IMG/VR virus record: IMGVR_UViG_3300042549_001642
Span: 1-35,333 of that record
Source: a virus
Strand: one strand, 5' to 3'
Length of the DNA: 35,333 nucleotides
The notes beneath the pieces were generated by a model. It made no database searches. It saw only the letters and a list, made by a program, of their open reading frames with translations, and was not told the DNA's origin. This document shows, piece by piece, positions 27,635 to 35,333 of the stretch. The first letter of the stretch is position 1, and each line of letters starts with the position of its first letter. The position numbers were made by a program, and so were the translations under genes.

Positions 27635-28041
27635 TGGCTCTAGTATCTGAACTTCGAACTGGTATTGCAAACAACCTTGCAACGATCACTGGACTTCGTA
27701 CAACACCAACGATTCCTGACAATCCCAATCCACCGATTGCTGTGATCTTGCCGCAAGGCGTTGAATACGACAACACATTTGGTCGTGGAATGAACACTTA
27801 CACATTCGCAGTGACAGTCATTGTTGGTCGTGTATCAGAACGATCTGGTCAGAATGCCTTGGATGCTTACGTTTCTTCAACAGGATCGTCATCAATCAAA
27901 CTGGCGATAGAATCAGACAAGACACTTAATGGAAAAGCATTTGACCTGAGAGTGACCGACTCCCGCAACTACGGTGAACTTACCGTAGGTGAGGTAACAT
28001 ATTTATCAGCAGAGTTCACAGTGCTTTGCTACGCAAACTAG
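27634..28041 (+). CDS. Tail terminator/neck protein
   Basis: The 135-aa product has a helical start (VSELRTGIANNLATITGLRT), PPIAVILPQGVEYDNTFGRG, a YTFAVTVIVGRVSERSGQ strand pair and SSIKLAIESDKTL. This pattern matches small neck or tail-terminator proteins of siphoviruses, which cap the tail tube and join it to the head. Position between adaptor and tube agrees. Separate head-closure and gp10-like genes are not seen at the usual place. Confidence 0.7.
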   Translation: MALVSELRTGIANNLATITGLRTTPTIPDNPNPPIAVILPQGVEYDNTFGRGMNTYTFAVTVIVGRVSERSGQNALDAYVSSTGSSSIKLAIESDKTLNGKAFDLRVTDSRNYGELTVGEVTYLSAEFTVLCYAN

Positions 28042-28054
28042 GAGCAACAAAGAT

Positions 28055-28462
28055 ATGCCAAAATTCGCCGCGACTGATTACTCAATCAGCATCAACGGAA
28101 CATCCTTCTCGACATCCCTTAACAGTGTTGAACTTTCAATCGAAAGCGACGACCTTGAAACCACTGCATTCGGTGGCGAATGGCGTACTCGTATCGGTGG
28201 TCTAAAGTCTGCATCTGTAACTCTTGCTTTCATGCAGGACTTTGGTGCTGCATCTGTAGATGCAACCTTGTACCCGCTACTTAACACAGCAGCAACTGTT
28301 GTCATCAAACCGACTTCAGGAACTACTACTGCAACCAATCCCGCATATTCCTTCACAGCCTTGTGCAACCAATATTCTCCATATTCGAGCAGCGTCGGCG
28401 ATATCGCCACGCTATCGGTGACGTGGCCTGTATCGGGAACCGTAACACGGGCAACGGCATAA
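28055..28462 (+). CDS. Major tail tube protein
   Basis: The 135-aa product is beta-rich with YSISINGTSFSTSLNSVELS, then SDDLETTAFGGEWRTRIGGL and KSASVTLAFMQDFG, typical of short siphovirus tube proteins of actinophages. The ending DIATLSVTWPVSGTVTRATA is also typical. It polymerises as hexameric rings around the tape measure. A ribosome site AGGAGCAAC precedes it. It directly precedes the chaperone genes. Confidence 0.85.
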   Translation: MPKFAATDYSISINGTSFSTSLNSVELSIESDDLETTAFGGEWRTRIGGLKSASVTLAFMQDFGAASVDATLYPLLNTAATVVIKPTSGTTTATNPAYSFTALCNQYSPYSSSVGDIATLSVTWPVSGTVTRATA

Positions 28463-28465
28463 CTC

Positions 28466-28726
28466 ATGAGAATAAACCTGCGCGTTGAATTCATAGATGG
28501 CAATACAAAAGATGTCACCTGTTCAGCAAAAGACCTAGTTGCGTTTGAAGAAAAATACAGTCGCAGTGTGGCGCGTTTCGAACAAGAGATGCGCCTCACT
28601 GACCTGTTATGGCTTGCATGGCATTCAGAGAATCGCACCAAGGCTACAACTAAAGATTTTGACTCATGGCTTGACGATGTTGAAAGCATCGGACAAAGTG
28701 ATGACGACCCAAAATCCAAGGGCTAG
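28466..28726 (+). CDS. Tail assembly chaperone, short form (G)
   Basis: The 86-aa product has a beta start (RINLRVEFIDGNTKDVTC), a helix (KDLVAFEEKYSRSVARFE) and DLLWLAWHSENRT, the usual pattern of the short chaperone that binds the tape measure. It ends SDDDPKSKG. The slippery heptamer near its end lets some ribosomes make the longer form. Confidence 0.85.
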   Translation: MRINLRVEFIDGNTKDVTCSAKDLVAFEEKYSRSVARFEQEMRLTDLLWLAWHSENRTKATTKDFDSWLDDVESIGQSDDDPKSKG

Positions 28727-28875
28727 GCGACTCTAGTCAGCATTGGTTCATCGCTTATCTAGCGTGTGAAACAGGTATTGCTCCATCTGTGTTGTTAGAT
28801 CAGACAGATCGTATGTTGTTCACAATGGGAATGTACCTACGACACAAAGCACAAATGATGAATGGCAGGCAATAA
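28466..28875 (+). CDS. Tail assembly chaperone, long form (GT) by -1 frameshift
   Basis: The heptamer CCCAAAA at 28708-28714 is read as C CCA AAA in the G frame, an ideal -1 slippery site. After slipping, translation continues from 28714 with IQGLGDSSQHWFIAYLACET and ends RHKAQMMNGRQ at TAA 28873-28875. The total is about 136 aa (83 + 53). The extension has the usual T-domain pattern (FIAYLACETGIAPSVLLDQT). The pairing of G and GT is conserved in siphoviruses and needed for tail assembly. The extension has no start codon of its own. Its stop abuts the next ATG. Confidence 0.85.
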
Positions 28876-29466
28876 ATGGACAAGGTTCAGGTTTATGGAA
28901 TCGCAGAAACCATAAAAGAACTTGAACTACTGCCTAACAAACTTGTGAATAAGGCACGCGCTGATCTGCGAGTCGCTGTTGAACCAATGCGTGCTTCAAT
29001 CTCGTCTTACATTCCAGATGCTCCACCTTTGATGGGTCGCCAGTTTGATCGCAATGGCGGCATGAATCACAAGGGAAGAACTGGTTGGAATAAGGCTGCT
29101 ATCAAAGTCACTGTGAAAACTTCTTTTAGCAAACGAACACAAAAAAATCAGACCTCACTTGTATCTATTTATGTAGGTGGAAAAAAGGGAACATACGGAG
29201 CAGCAGGTTTGCAGATTGCTGACATGGCTGGTCGTCGTAACCGTGTGAAATCTGGTGGCAGAACCAGAGATTACGCTTACAAAGGTGGCACACGCTCCCA
29301 CGCCATCAATGGTCAAGGCAGAAGCATGATCGAAAAACTACAAGGCAGGCCATCGCGTTATGTCTGGCGAGCCGCAATGTTACACATGACAACTGTTCAA
29401 ACTTCAGTGCTTCAATCATTAGATAAAGTTAGTAAGCAAGTGAATCAGAATCTGGTGGTGAAGTAA
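28876..29466 (+). CDS. Tail/neck-associated protein (possibly gp10-like), unusual position
   Basis: The 196-aa product is basic, with a helical start (ETIKELELLPNKLVNKARAD), a glycine- and lysine-rich middle (VSIYVGGKKGTYGAAG, NRVKSGGRTRDYAYKGG) and a terminal helix ending KQVNQNLVVK. The start and end resemble HK97 gp10-type neck proteins, which usually lie before the tube gene. Here it falls between the chaperones and the tape measure, so it could be a minor tail protein. The middle is consistent with DNA or protein contacts. Assignment is tentative. Confidence 0.5.
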   Translation: MDKVQVYGIAETIKELELLPNKLVNKARADLRVAVEPMRASISSYIPDAPPLMGRQFDRNGGMNHKGRTGWNKAAIKVTVKTSFSKRTQKNQTSLVSIYVGGKKGTYGAAGLQIADMAGRRNRVKSGGRTRDYAYKGGTRSHAINGQGRSMIEKLQGRPSRYVWRAAMLHMTTVQTSVLQSLDKVSKQVNQNLVVK

Positions 29467-32231
29467 TGGCAATCATTGTTCCAATTGTTAGTGCATGGAA
29501 CCCTGCTGGACTTAACAAAGCACTTGCTGACATTCGCAAGGCTGAAGGTACTTTCAACAAGTTTGTTGCTGGAACTTCTGGCATCGGCAAATCAATGTCG
29601 AATGTTGGCAAATCCCTTTCGATGAATGTCACGTTGCCACTGACTTTGGTTGGTGCTGCATCTATCAGAACTGCTGCTGACTTCGAAGTTGCAATGGCAC
29701 AAGTTGCAGTTGCGACTGACACTCCAGTTTCAGGATTGAAGAACCTTTCTGATCTAGCCAAACAACTTGGTGCTGACACAATCTTCAGTGCTAACGAAGC
29801 CGCACAAGCAATGCTTGAACTTTCAAAGGCTGGCATTACTCCTGCTGAGATTTCATCTGGCGCATTAGCCAACACCTTGAACCTTGCCGCTGCATCTGGC
29901 ATGGCACTTGCTGATTCTGCAGTTGTTATGTCTGCAGGAATGAACACCTTCAATCTTGGTGCTTCAGACTCTGTATCAATTGTTGATGCTCTTGCTGGTG
30001 CGGCTAACGCATCGGCTGCTGATGTTTCTGACATCGCTCTTGCACTGCAACAGACAGGACAACAAGCAGTTGCATCTGGTCTGACTATTCAAGAAACCAC
30101 TGCTGCACTTGCTGCATTCGCTGACGCTGGCGTGCGTGGTTCTGATGCTGGTACTTCTTTCAAGACATTCTTGCAACGTCTGAATCCTGTATCGGCTGAA
30201 GCCGCAAAGACGATGAAGCAACTTGGAATTGAATTCTTCGATTCTTCTGGCAACATGAAAGACCTTAAGGGGATTGCTGCTGAAGTTGAAGATGGCTTCA
30301 AGGGACTTACACAAGAACAACGTCTTGCAGCGATGCAAACAATCTTTGGTTCTGATGCGCTTCGTGCTGCAAACATTCTTTACACTGAAGGCGCGGATGG
30401 AATTGCTAAGTACATCACAGCAACAAGTGAATCCGGTTCAGCAGCAGAAATGGCTGATGCAAGAATGTCTGGGCTTGCTGGTTCACTTGAATCCTTAAAA
30501 GGCAGCATGGAAACTGCTGCACTTGTTATCGGTGAAGTATTAGCACCCACAATCAAAACTGTTGCTGGTGTCATTCAAAGGTTCTTTAACAACTTCACTA
30601 ACTTAAACACTTCAACACAAAAAGCAATTATCTTCTTTGGTGGTCTTATTGCTGTTCTAGGCCCAGCACTTTTCATCTTTGGTGCATTCTTAGGATCACT
30701 TGCAAACATTGCAAAGGTAATGGGAACCGTGAACTTGCTCATGGGAACCCAGATCGGATTGTTCAAGGGAACTGCATTCGCAGCAGGACAAGCAACAACT
30801 GCTGTCACAATCTTTGGTCGCGCTGCTCGCATTGCTATCGCTGGCACTGGTATTGGTTTGTTGGTAATTGGTCTTGCTCAACTGATCATCATGATGACTG
30901 GTTTAGGTGATGCAACAACAACAACTGCAAACAAGTCAGTTGCTGCTGGTGCGCGTATGCGTAACTCTTTTGCAGGCGTACAAGATGAAATTGATGCAAC
31001 GATTGCAAAGAACAATGAACTCAAAAGATCATTGGCTTTCGGAAAAGAGTCACGCGATGTTGCACGTTCAACAGGTCGCAACAACGCACCTGCAAGAGTC
31101 ATCAGCGTCACTGATCAACTAAGAGATTTGAACCTTGAATTAGATAAGGTTGGCGGCGGCGGCGGCAAGGTAGCATCTGCACTCAAAGGTTTAAGCGCAG
31201 CAGGCAAAGCCGCACAAGAACGCATGGCAGGTCTGACATCTGAATTGAAAAAGGCCAATGATGATCTCAAGGCTGCGAATGATTTATACGACGCATTCAA
31301 AACAAATGTTACAACTGCAATCAAAGGCATCATTGACTTTGGTGGCGCAATGTCTAACTCTCGCAATACACAACAGGCTGCTGTTGATGCGACCAAGGCA
31401 CTTGCTGATGCTCAAACTGCTTACAACACTGCACTAAGCACTGGCGACATCAAGGATCAAGAAGAAGCCTTGTCCAGACTTAACGAAGCACAAGCAACTG
31501 CAACTGCTTCTGTGACTGGAAAGAAATCTTTTCTTCAAGTTCTACAAGAGCAAGCAGATCAAGCATCAACTTTCAGCAGTAAGGTTCAGACTCTTATTTC
31601 TATGGGTCTTTCAGAAGGCGCAATTGGTCAAGTGCTTGCCGCTGGTGCTGACGCAGGAACTGCTATCGCAGATGAAATTATTGCTGGTGGATCAAGTGTC
31701 GTTGCAAAGGTAGATCAACTTGTTGCTGCAACTGCATCAGCCGCTGAACAACTTGCAGCCGCTGGCAAGGTTCAGTTCTTTGATGCAGGCATTGCTCAGG
31801 GACAAGCACTTGTTGATGGTGTGAAAGCCGCTATTGCTGCTGCTAATTTCTCAATCAATGTAGAAGGCGCAATTGTTAATCAAGGCGCAATTGATCTAGT
31901 AAATTCGACACTTGCCAAATACAAGAAGTCAGGCAAGAAACTTACTAAGACTGAAAAGCAAAAGATTACTGACCTTGCAAATCAACTTGGTGTTGATGTT
32001 CCGGCAATGGCTAAGGGTGGCATTGTCACTGGGCCAACTCTTGCACTGATCGGTGAAGCAGGCCCTGAAGCAGTCATTCCTTTAAGTGGCAACAACATGC
32101 CAATGGGCGCAACATACAACATCAACGTGACTGCTGGCATGGGTGCTGATGGTGCTGTGATTGGTCGTGAGATTGTCGATGCCATCAAGAGATATGAGCG
32201 CACAAGTGGCCCAGTATTTGCGAGCGCGTAA
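29466..32231 (+). CDS. Tape measure protein
   Basis: The 921-aa product has the TP901-type core near the N-terminus (ADFEVAMAQVAVATDTPVSG, GADTIFSANEAAQAMLELSK, GVRGSDAGTSFKTFLQRL). Hydrophobic stretches (about 384-415 and 455-480) may insert into the host membrane. Long helices carry Ala/Asp/Gln repeats. The C-terminus has MAKGGIVTGPTLALIGEAGP and EAVIPLSG, a motif found near the end of many tape measures. At about 1.5 angstrom per residue it predicts a tail of about 140 nm. It starts in the previous stop (TAATG). Confidence 0.95.
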   Translation: MAIIVPIVSAWNPAGLNKALADIRKAEGTFNKFVAGTSGIGKSMSNVGKSLSMNVTLPLTLVGAASIRTAADFEVAMAQVAVATDTPVSGLKNLSDLAKQLGADTIFSANEAAQAMLELSKAGITPAEISSGALANTLNLAAASGMALADSAVVMSAGMNTFNLGASDSVSIVDALAGAANASAADVSDIALALQQTGQQAVASGLTIQETTAALAAFADAGVRGSDAGTSFKTFLQRLNPVSAEAAKTMKQLGIEFFDSSGNMKDLKGIAAEVEDGFKGLTQEQRLAAMQTIFGSDALRAANILYTEGADGIAKYITATSESGSAAEMADARMSGLAGSLESLKGSMETAALVIGEVLAPTIKTVAGVIQRFFNNFTNLNTSTQKAIIFFGGLIAVLGPALFIFGAFLGSLANIAKVMGTVNLLMGTQIGLFKGTAFAAGQATTAVTIFGRAARIAIAGTGIGLLVIGLAQLIIMMTGLGDATTTTANKSVAAGARMRNSFAGVQDEIDATIAKNNELKRSLAFGKESRDVARSTGRNNAPARVISVTDQLRDLNLELDKVGGGGGKVASALKGLSAAGKAAQERMAGLTSELKKANDDLKAANDLYDAFKTNVTTAIKGIIDFGGAMSNSRNTQQAAVDATKALADAQTAYNTALSTGDIKDQEEALSRLNEAQATATASVTGKKSFLQVLQEQADQASTFSSKVQTLISMGLSEGAIGQVLAAGADAGTAIADEIIAGGSSVVAKVDQLVAATASAAEQLAAAGKVQFFDAGIAQGQALVDGVKAAIAAANFSINVEGAIVNQGAIDLVNSTLAKYKKSGKKLTKTEKQKITDLANQLGVDVPAMAKGGIVTGPTLALIGEAGPEAVIPLSGNNMPMGATYNINVTAGMGADGAVIGREIVDAIKRYERTSGPVFASA

Positions 32232-33539
32232 ATGTCGAACCCAGAAACAAAGGTGTACATTGCCTTCGATCTCACTGCGTCAGGTGGGTCTTTCTTTGCT
32301 CTTGATGATTCAGTGCGCGGCGTTCTTGATAGCCAGTATGTTCTTGGTGGTGATGTTCTGGTTGATGTTACTGATTACGTCGCTAGTGCTTCTATTTCTA
32401 GAGGTAAGTCACGCGAACTAGATCGCTTCACTGCAGGTAACGCATCAGTTCTTTTGCACAACGATGATCGCACCTTTGATCCGTTCTACGAAGATAGTCC
32501 TTACCGTTCCCAGATTCTGCCGCGCAAGCAAGTGGTTATTGAAACCAACGGCATTCGCCAATTCACTGGTTACATTGATGACTGGGACTTGACGTATGAA
32601 CTAGGTGGAAAGTCTTACGCATCGATTAGTTGCGTTGATGGTTTCTTGCAGTTGTCTGCAACTCAATTGGCAGCCTTTACAAACATCGTTCAAAAATCTG
32701 GCGAGCGCATTGAAACAATTCTGAACAGACCAGAAGTTGCATGGCCTGCTGGTGAACGTGACATTGATACTGGTCAAGAAACATTGCAAGCAGATGCTGT
32801 TACTGAGAACACAAATGCACTGCAGTATTTGCAAGTCGTGGAATCAACTGAGCCTGCATCATTATTCATGTCAAAGTCTGGTGCAGTAACTTTCAGAGAT
32901 CGCATCACAGTGCCACCACTTGTGGACACACTTATCTTTGCTGATGATGGTCGTGCTGAGTCTGTTGGATACAACAACATTCAGGTAATCTATGGTTCAG
33001 AGAATTTATACAACCGTGTGATTGTCACAAGAGAAGGTGGAAGTCCACAGGTTGCTGACAATCTTTCATCTCAAGACATCTACGGCGTTCAGACTTTATC
33101 CCTAGACGGGTTGCTTTTAGTTGATGATGCTGACTCACTTATTTTGGCTGACTACTTGCTTGGTCGTTACGATCAGCCAGAACTACGTTTCTCAAGTCTG
33201 CAAGTAACCCTGCACGATAAGAACACAGCAGATCAGGCTGAACTTCTAGCAGTTGAGATTCAAGACGTTATCAAGATCGTGTTTACCCCTAACGGAATAC
33301 CACCAGCCATCGAGCGTTACGGCTTAGTTACAGGCATCAAGCACACCATTGGGATTGACACTCATACCGTCACGTTCGACTTTGGTTCGGTTCAGGACTT
33401 CCCTATTGTTCTGGATGATCCGATCTACGGCAGACTTGGTGGCGCATTGCCGTTATACGATGCAATCACTGCTTCGTACGATGATGACCTTGTACGATAC
33501 GATGGACAAGAAGAATTCGGATACATACTTGCTTTCTAA
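32232..33539 (+). CDS. Minor tail protein (baseplate/Dit-Tal-like)
   Basis: The 435-aa product follows the tape measure directly. The segment VDVTDYVASASISRGKSREL, DRFTAGNASVLLHNDDRTFD and RKQVVIETNGIRQFTGYIDD are typical of actinophage distal tail/minor tail proteins with a Dit-like fold. A second beta domain continues to the acidic tail with LYDAITASYDDD. The tail probably connects to the fibre proteins encoded just after. The last 93 bases of the gene, through the TAA, recur at the window start (7-99). Confidence 0.8.
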   Translation: MSNPETKVYIAFDLTASGGSFFALDDSVRGVLDSQYVLGGDVLVDVTDYVASASISRGKSRELDRFTAGNASVLLHNDDRTFDPFYEDSPYRSQILPRKQVVIETNGIRQFTGYIDDWDLTYELGGKSYASISCVDGFLQLSATQLAAFTNIVQKSGERIETILNRPEVAWPAGERDIDTGQETLQADAVTENTNALQYLQVVESTEPASLFMSKSGAVTFRDRITVPPLVDTLIFADDGRAESVGYNNIQVIYGSENLYNRVIVTREGGSPQVADNLSSQDIYGVQTLSLDGLLLVDDADSLILADYLLGRYDQPELRFSSLQVTLHDKNTADQAELLAVEIQDVIKIVFTPNGIPPAIERYGLVTGIKHTIGIDTHTVTFDFGSVQDFPIVLDDPIYGRLGGALPLYDAITASYDDDLVRYDGQEEFGYILAF

Positions 33540-33560
33540 GGTGAACAATGCCAACTAATT
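33447..33560. repeat. 114-bp block identical to window bases 7-120
   Basis: The block covers the last codons of the minor tail gene and the first of the fibre gene. It is the left shared anchor of the two fibre cassettes (offset 33440). Sequence diverges on both sides: bases 4 and 6 of the window differ before it, and the fibre genes diverge after it. Confidence 0.95.
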
Positions 33561-34177
33561 TTCCAACTAGTGTGGACAACTTTACGAATCCAACTGCCAA
33601 TGATTCGCTTAACCTGCCCTCACATTCAACGCAACACGCAAACGCAAACGATGCTATTGAAGCCGTTGAAGATTACTTGCTTAATGGTGCTGGTCGCAGT
33701 GGTCTACTTTTAGTCAAAACACAAACGATTGGAACTGGAGTATCTAGCGTTGTTGTAAGTGATGCTTTTAGTTCTACATATGAAAACTATAAAATTTTAG
33801 TTTCTAATGGTGCTTCATCTGCTAATCCTGAAATTCTATTTAGTTTTAATGGTGGAGCAAATCAATATAATGGTGGTTTTATTTTCAAACCATTTTCTAG
33901 TACCTCAATAACGGGAACAATACTAAGCAGTGGATCGTCTTGGAGCGTAGGCTTTTCACAACCTAGTGGAATCTCAGTAAACGTTGAAATTGGTTCACCA
34001 TTTTTGACAAAGGTTTCTACTTATTGCATAAGTTCATCTGTAAACAACACAGGTGGAAGTGTTATTTTTGCTAATGGCTTCTACAATGACACAACAAGTT
34101 TCACTGGATTTACTTTGACAACAAGCACAGGAACTTTAACAGGTGGAACAATTGCTGTTTATGGATATAGGAAGTAA
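33548..34177 (+). CDS. Tail fibre/receptor-binding protein 1, allele B
   Basis: The 209-aa product shares its first 40 or so residues with the allele A protein (108-533), with many synonymous changes. Residues from about 55 form a different tip (VKTQTIGTGVSSVVVSDAFS, STYENYKILVSNGASSANPE, then a SFTGFTLTTSTGTLTGG end). The F-S-S-x-Y-ENY-x-I scaffold of this tip resembles those in the second fibre genes of both cassettes, so fibre tips may be exchanged between genes as well as alleles. Receptor binding is inferred. Confidence 0.75.
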   Translation: MPTNFPTSVDNFTNPTANDSLNLPSHSTQHANANDAIEAVEDYLLNGAGRSGLLLVKTQTIGTGVSSVVVSDAFSSTYENYKILVSNGASSANPEILFSFNGGANQYNGGFIFKPFSSTSITGTILSSGSSWSVGFSQPSGISVNVEIGSPFLTKVSTYCISSSVNNTGGSVIFANGFYNDTTSFTGFTLTTSTGTLTGGTIAVYGYRK

Positions 34178-34179
34178 AA

Positions 34180-34299
34180 ATGAAACCGCTTATTCAAATT
34201 GACGATACTGTTCGAGAAATGACAGATGAAGAAATCGCACAGATTGAAGCGATTCAATCATCACACGTTCCATTAAACTTAGAAACAACACAGGAGTAA
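34180..34299 (+). CDS. 39-aa small protein of fibre cassette B
   Basis: A short frame (MKPLIQIDDTVREMTDEEIA, then QIEAIQSSHVPLNLETTQE) starts two bases after the fibre stop. VREMTDEEIAQIE resembles the short motif (R-x-MTxEE-x-A) seen in small fibre-assembly or baseplate proteins. Cassette A has an unrelated four-Cys protein in this place. Short, so moderate certainty. Confidence 0.55.
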   Translation: MKPLIQIDDTVREMTDEEIAQIEAIQSSHVPLNLETTQE

Positions 34300-34305
34300 A
34301 ACAAA

Positions 34306-35052
34306 ATGGCTGGTGCTGGTAAAAAGACATTCACAGCAGGTGAAGTATTAACTGCTAGTGATGTGAACACATACCTAATGGAGCAATCCGTTATGGTCTT
34401 TGGTGGTACGGCTGCACGCGCATCTGCTATTCCTACACCTTCAACAGGTATGACTTCCTACATTGGTGTTACTGGTACTGCGACTATTCCACAGATTGAA
34501 ACTTACACAGGTTCAGCGTGGCAGACACCTTATGGTTTGACGTTGGTTGCAACTGGAACAATCGGTTCTGGTGTAACAACTTTCAATATGGACAATGTTT
34601 TCACTTCTGCATTTAGAAATTACCAAATTGTAATTAACGGCGCACAAACTGCAACCATTGACGGTTATTTAATGCAGTTGCGCGGTGCTGGAACCACTCT
34701 TGGTGGTACAGGCTACTTTTACTCTGGTATTGAAACACAAGCAAGTGGTTCAACAATTACTCAGAGATTACTAAATGGTGGTGCTAACTGGCGTATTGGT
34801 ATTAGTAGTGGAACGAATGCTGCAAATTCATACAATTTCAATGTTGATGTTTTTCAACCTGCTATCGCTACTGCAACTAACATTTTTGCACGCGCTACAA
34901 CTCGTGACTCTGGTGCATTGGGCAATGTTTATCAAACAATGGCAGGCAGCAATTCAAGTGCGGTTGCTTATGATGGATTCACTTTGTCAATGTCTGGCGC
35001 GGTAACAATGACTGGTGGAACAGTGCAAGTTTATGGAATAAGGACAACATAA
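34306..35052 (+). CDS. Tail fibre protein 2, allele B
   Basis: The 248-aa product repeats the N-terminal module of the allele A protein at 724-1443 almost exactly, including over 100 identical bases spanning the ribosome site and start. After SAWQTPYGLTLVATGT it diverges to a tip with VFTSAFRNYQIVINGAQTAT, YSGIETQASGSTITQRLLNG and AMAGSNSSAVAYDGFTLSMS-like strands. The same role as allele A with a different specificity is inferred. Confidence 0.8.
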   Translation: MAGAGKKTFTAGEVLTASDVNTYLMEQSVMVFGGTAARASAIPTPSTGMTSYIGVTGTATIPQIETYTGSAWQTPYGLTLVATGTIGSGVTTFNMDNVFTSAFRNYQIVINGAQTATIDGYLMQLRGAGTTLGGTGYFYSGIETQASGSTITQRLLNGGANWRIGISSGTNAANSYNFNVDVFQPAIATATNIFARATTRDSGALGNVYQTMAGSNSSAVAYDGFTLSMSGAVTMTGGTVQVYGIRTT

Positions 35053-35267
35053 TGAGCGAAGTTTTAATTGCACAAATTGTTAATGCTGCAACTGGCGAAA
35101 GCATAGAACGACCTTTGACAGATGCTGAAATTGCAGATCTTGAAATTCAAAAGGCAGAACACGCAATACAAAAGACAGAAGCAGAAGCCAAAGTTGCAGC
35201 GCGTGAATCTGCACTTGCTAAGTTGGCTGCCCTTGGTCTAACTGCTGACGAAGTGGCTGCACTGTAA
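35052..35267 (+). CDS. Small fibre-associated protein, allele B
   Basis: The 71-aa product is the counterpart of the protein at 1443-1658 with the same length. The start (IVNAATGESIERPLTDAEIA) and the middle helix (LEIQKAEHAIQKTEAEAKVA) differ from allele A, while ALAKLAALGLTADEVAAL is identical. This matches an assembly chaperone whose N-terminal part contacts the variable fibre. It overlaps the previous stop by TAATG. Confidence 0.6.
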   Translation: MSEVLIAQIVNAATGESIERPLTDAEIADLEIQKAEHAIQKTEAEAKVAARESALAKLAALGLTADEVAAL

Positions 35268-35333
35268 ACTTGTTCTAACACCCTGCGCTTAAATCTTTTG
35301 GAGTTACATTGAAGCGCAAGCAAGTCAAAGACA
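35208..35333. repeat. 126-bp block identical to window bases 1599-1724
   Basis: It covers the end of the small fibre-associated gene, the short gap and the first bases of the holin-like gene, with offset 33609. It is the right shared anchor of the two fibre cassettes and marks the return to the start of the window. Confidence 0.95.
35309..35333 (+). CDS. Holin-like protein, 5' end only (second copy)
   Basis: The TTG start and first eight codons of the gene at 1700-1942 recur exactly here and run off the right edge. This is the contig-end counterpart of the fragment at 1-99, not a truncated gene. Confidence 0.85.

Noticed and set aside
28078-28719. 213-aa - strand frame opposite tail tube and chaperone
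   Set aside because: It lies wholly opposite two well-supported genes, has no ribosome site or family pattern, and would be the only minus-strand gene in the window.
29429-30034. 201-aa - strand frame opposite the tape measure
   Set aside because: It mirrors an Ala/Thr-rich stretch of the tape measure core and has no support of its own.
1-35333. Prophage or temperate lifestyle (integrase, attP, CI-like repressor)
   Set aside because: No integrase or excisionase was seen. The small HTH and ribbon-helix-helix proteins are not enough to claim lysogeny.
1-35333. CRISPR arrays, tRNA or rRNA genes
   Set aside because: No regularly spaced direct repeats with unique spacers and no cloverleaf-like sequence were noticed by eye. 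The repeats found are two- to four-copy elements inside genes or leaders.

Overview
The window reads as the almost complete genome of a tailed, non-contractile (siphovirus-like) bacteriophage with an HK97-type head. Every convincing gene is on the + strand, most starts overlap or nearly touch the preceding stop (ATGA, TAATG), and AGGAG-type ribosome binding sites are common. Two WhiB-family genes are present; WhiB is otherwise known from Actinobacteria and their phages. Together with moderate GC (mid-40s percent by eye) this suggests an actinobacterial host of modest GC, such as the freshwater Nanopelagicales (acI). The host assignment is inference. No integrase, recognisable CI-type repressor, tRNA, DNA polymerase or replicative helicase was found, so the phage is probably lytic and leans on the host replisome.

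Layout. 1-1658: tail-fibre cassette A, preceded by the last codons of the minor tail gene. 1700-4554: lysis and envelope module (holin-like proteins, an M23 peptidase, two Sec-secreted proteins). 4566-6883: an HTH regulator behind a palindrome, a metallophosphoesterase, a terminator, and a ribbon-helix-helix protein. 6956-8260: replication initiator and accessory protein, with iteron-like repeats inside the initiator gene. 8286-13876: WhiB, many tiny genes, a Rad52-like annealing protein, a RusA resolvase, a second WhiB, SSB, two HNH proteins and a proteasome/HslV-like Ntn hydrolase. 13877-14052: non-coding, with four DnaA-box-like sites and a terminator. 14053-22744: ParB-like protein, terminase small and large subunits, portal, structural proteins, a protease fusion and the major capsid. 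22759-26990: an accessory island bounded by terminators (three glycosyltransferases, one epimerase, one orphan gene). 27029-33539: connector, tail terminator, tail tube, frameshifted chaperones, tape measure and minor tail protein. 33548-35267: tail-fibre cassette B, then the start of the holin gene again.

The two ends are redundant. Bases 7-120 equal 33447-33560, and 1599-1724 equal 35208-35333, but between these anchors lie two different versions of the same four-gene tail-fibre cassette. The simplest reading is a circular or circularly permuted genome of about 33.4 kb (allele A) or 33.6 kb (allele B), assembled once around with a different population allele at each end. A true tandem duplication cannot be excluded from sequence alone.

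The non-coding signals most worth attention are: a pair of promoter/leader elements 17.8 kb apart that share a 13-bp box and, in the same register, a 5-bp hairpin with a GNRA loop whose stem changes by compensatory substitutions; iterons in the initiator gene; the DnaA-box cluster; a CCCAAAA frameshift site; and a capsid gene isolated between two terminators with a repeat-bearing leader.
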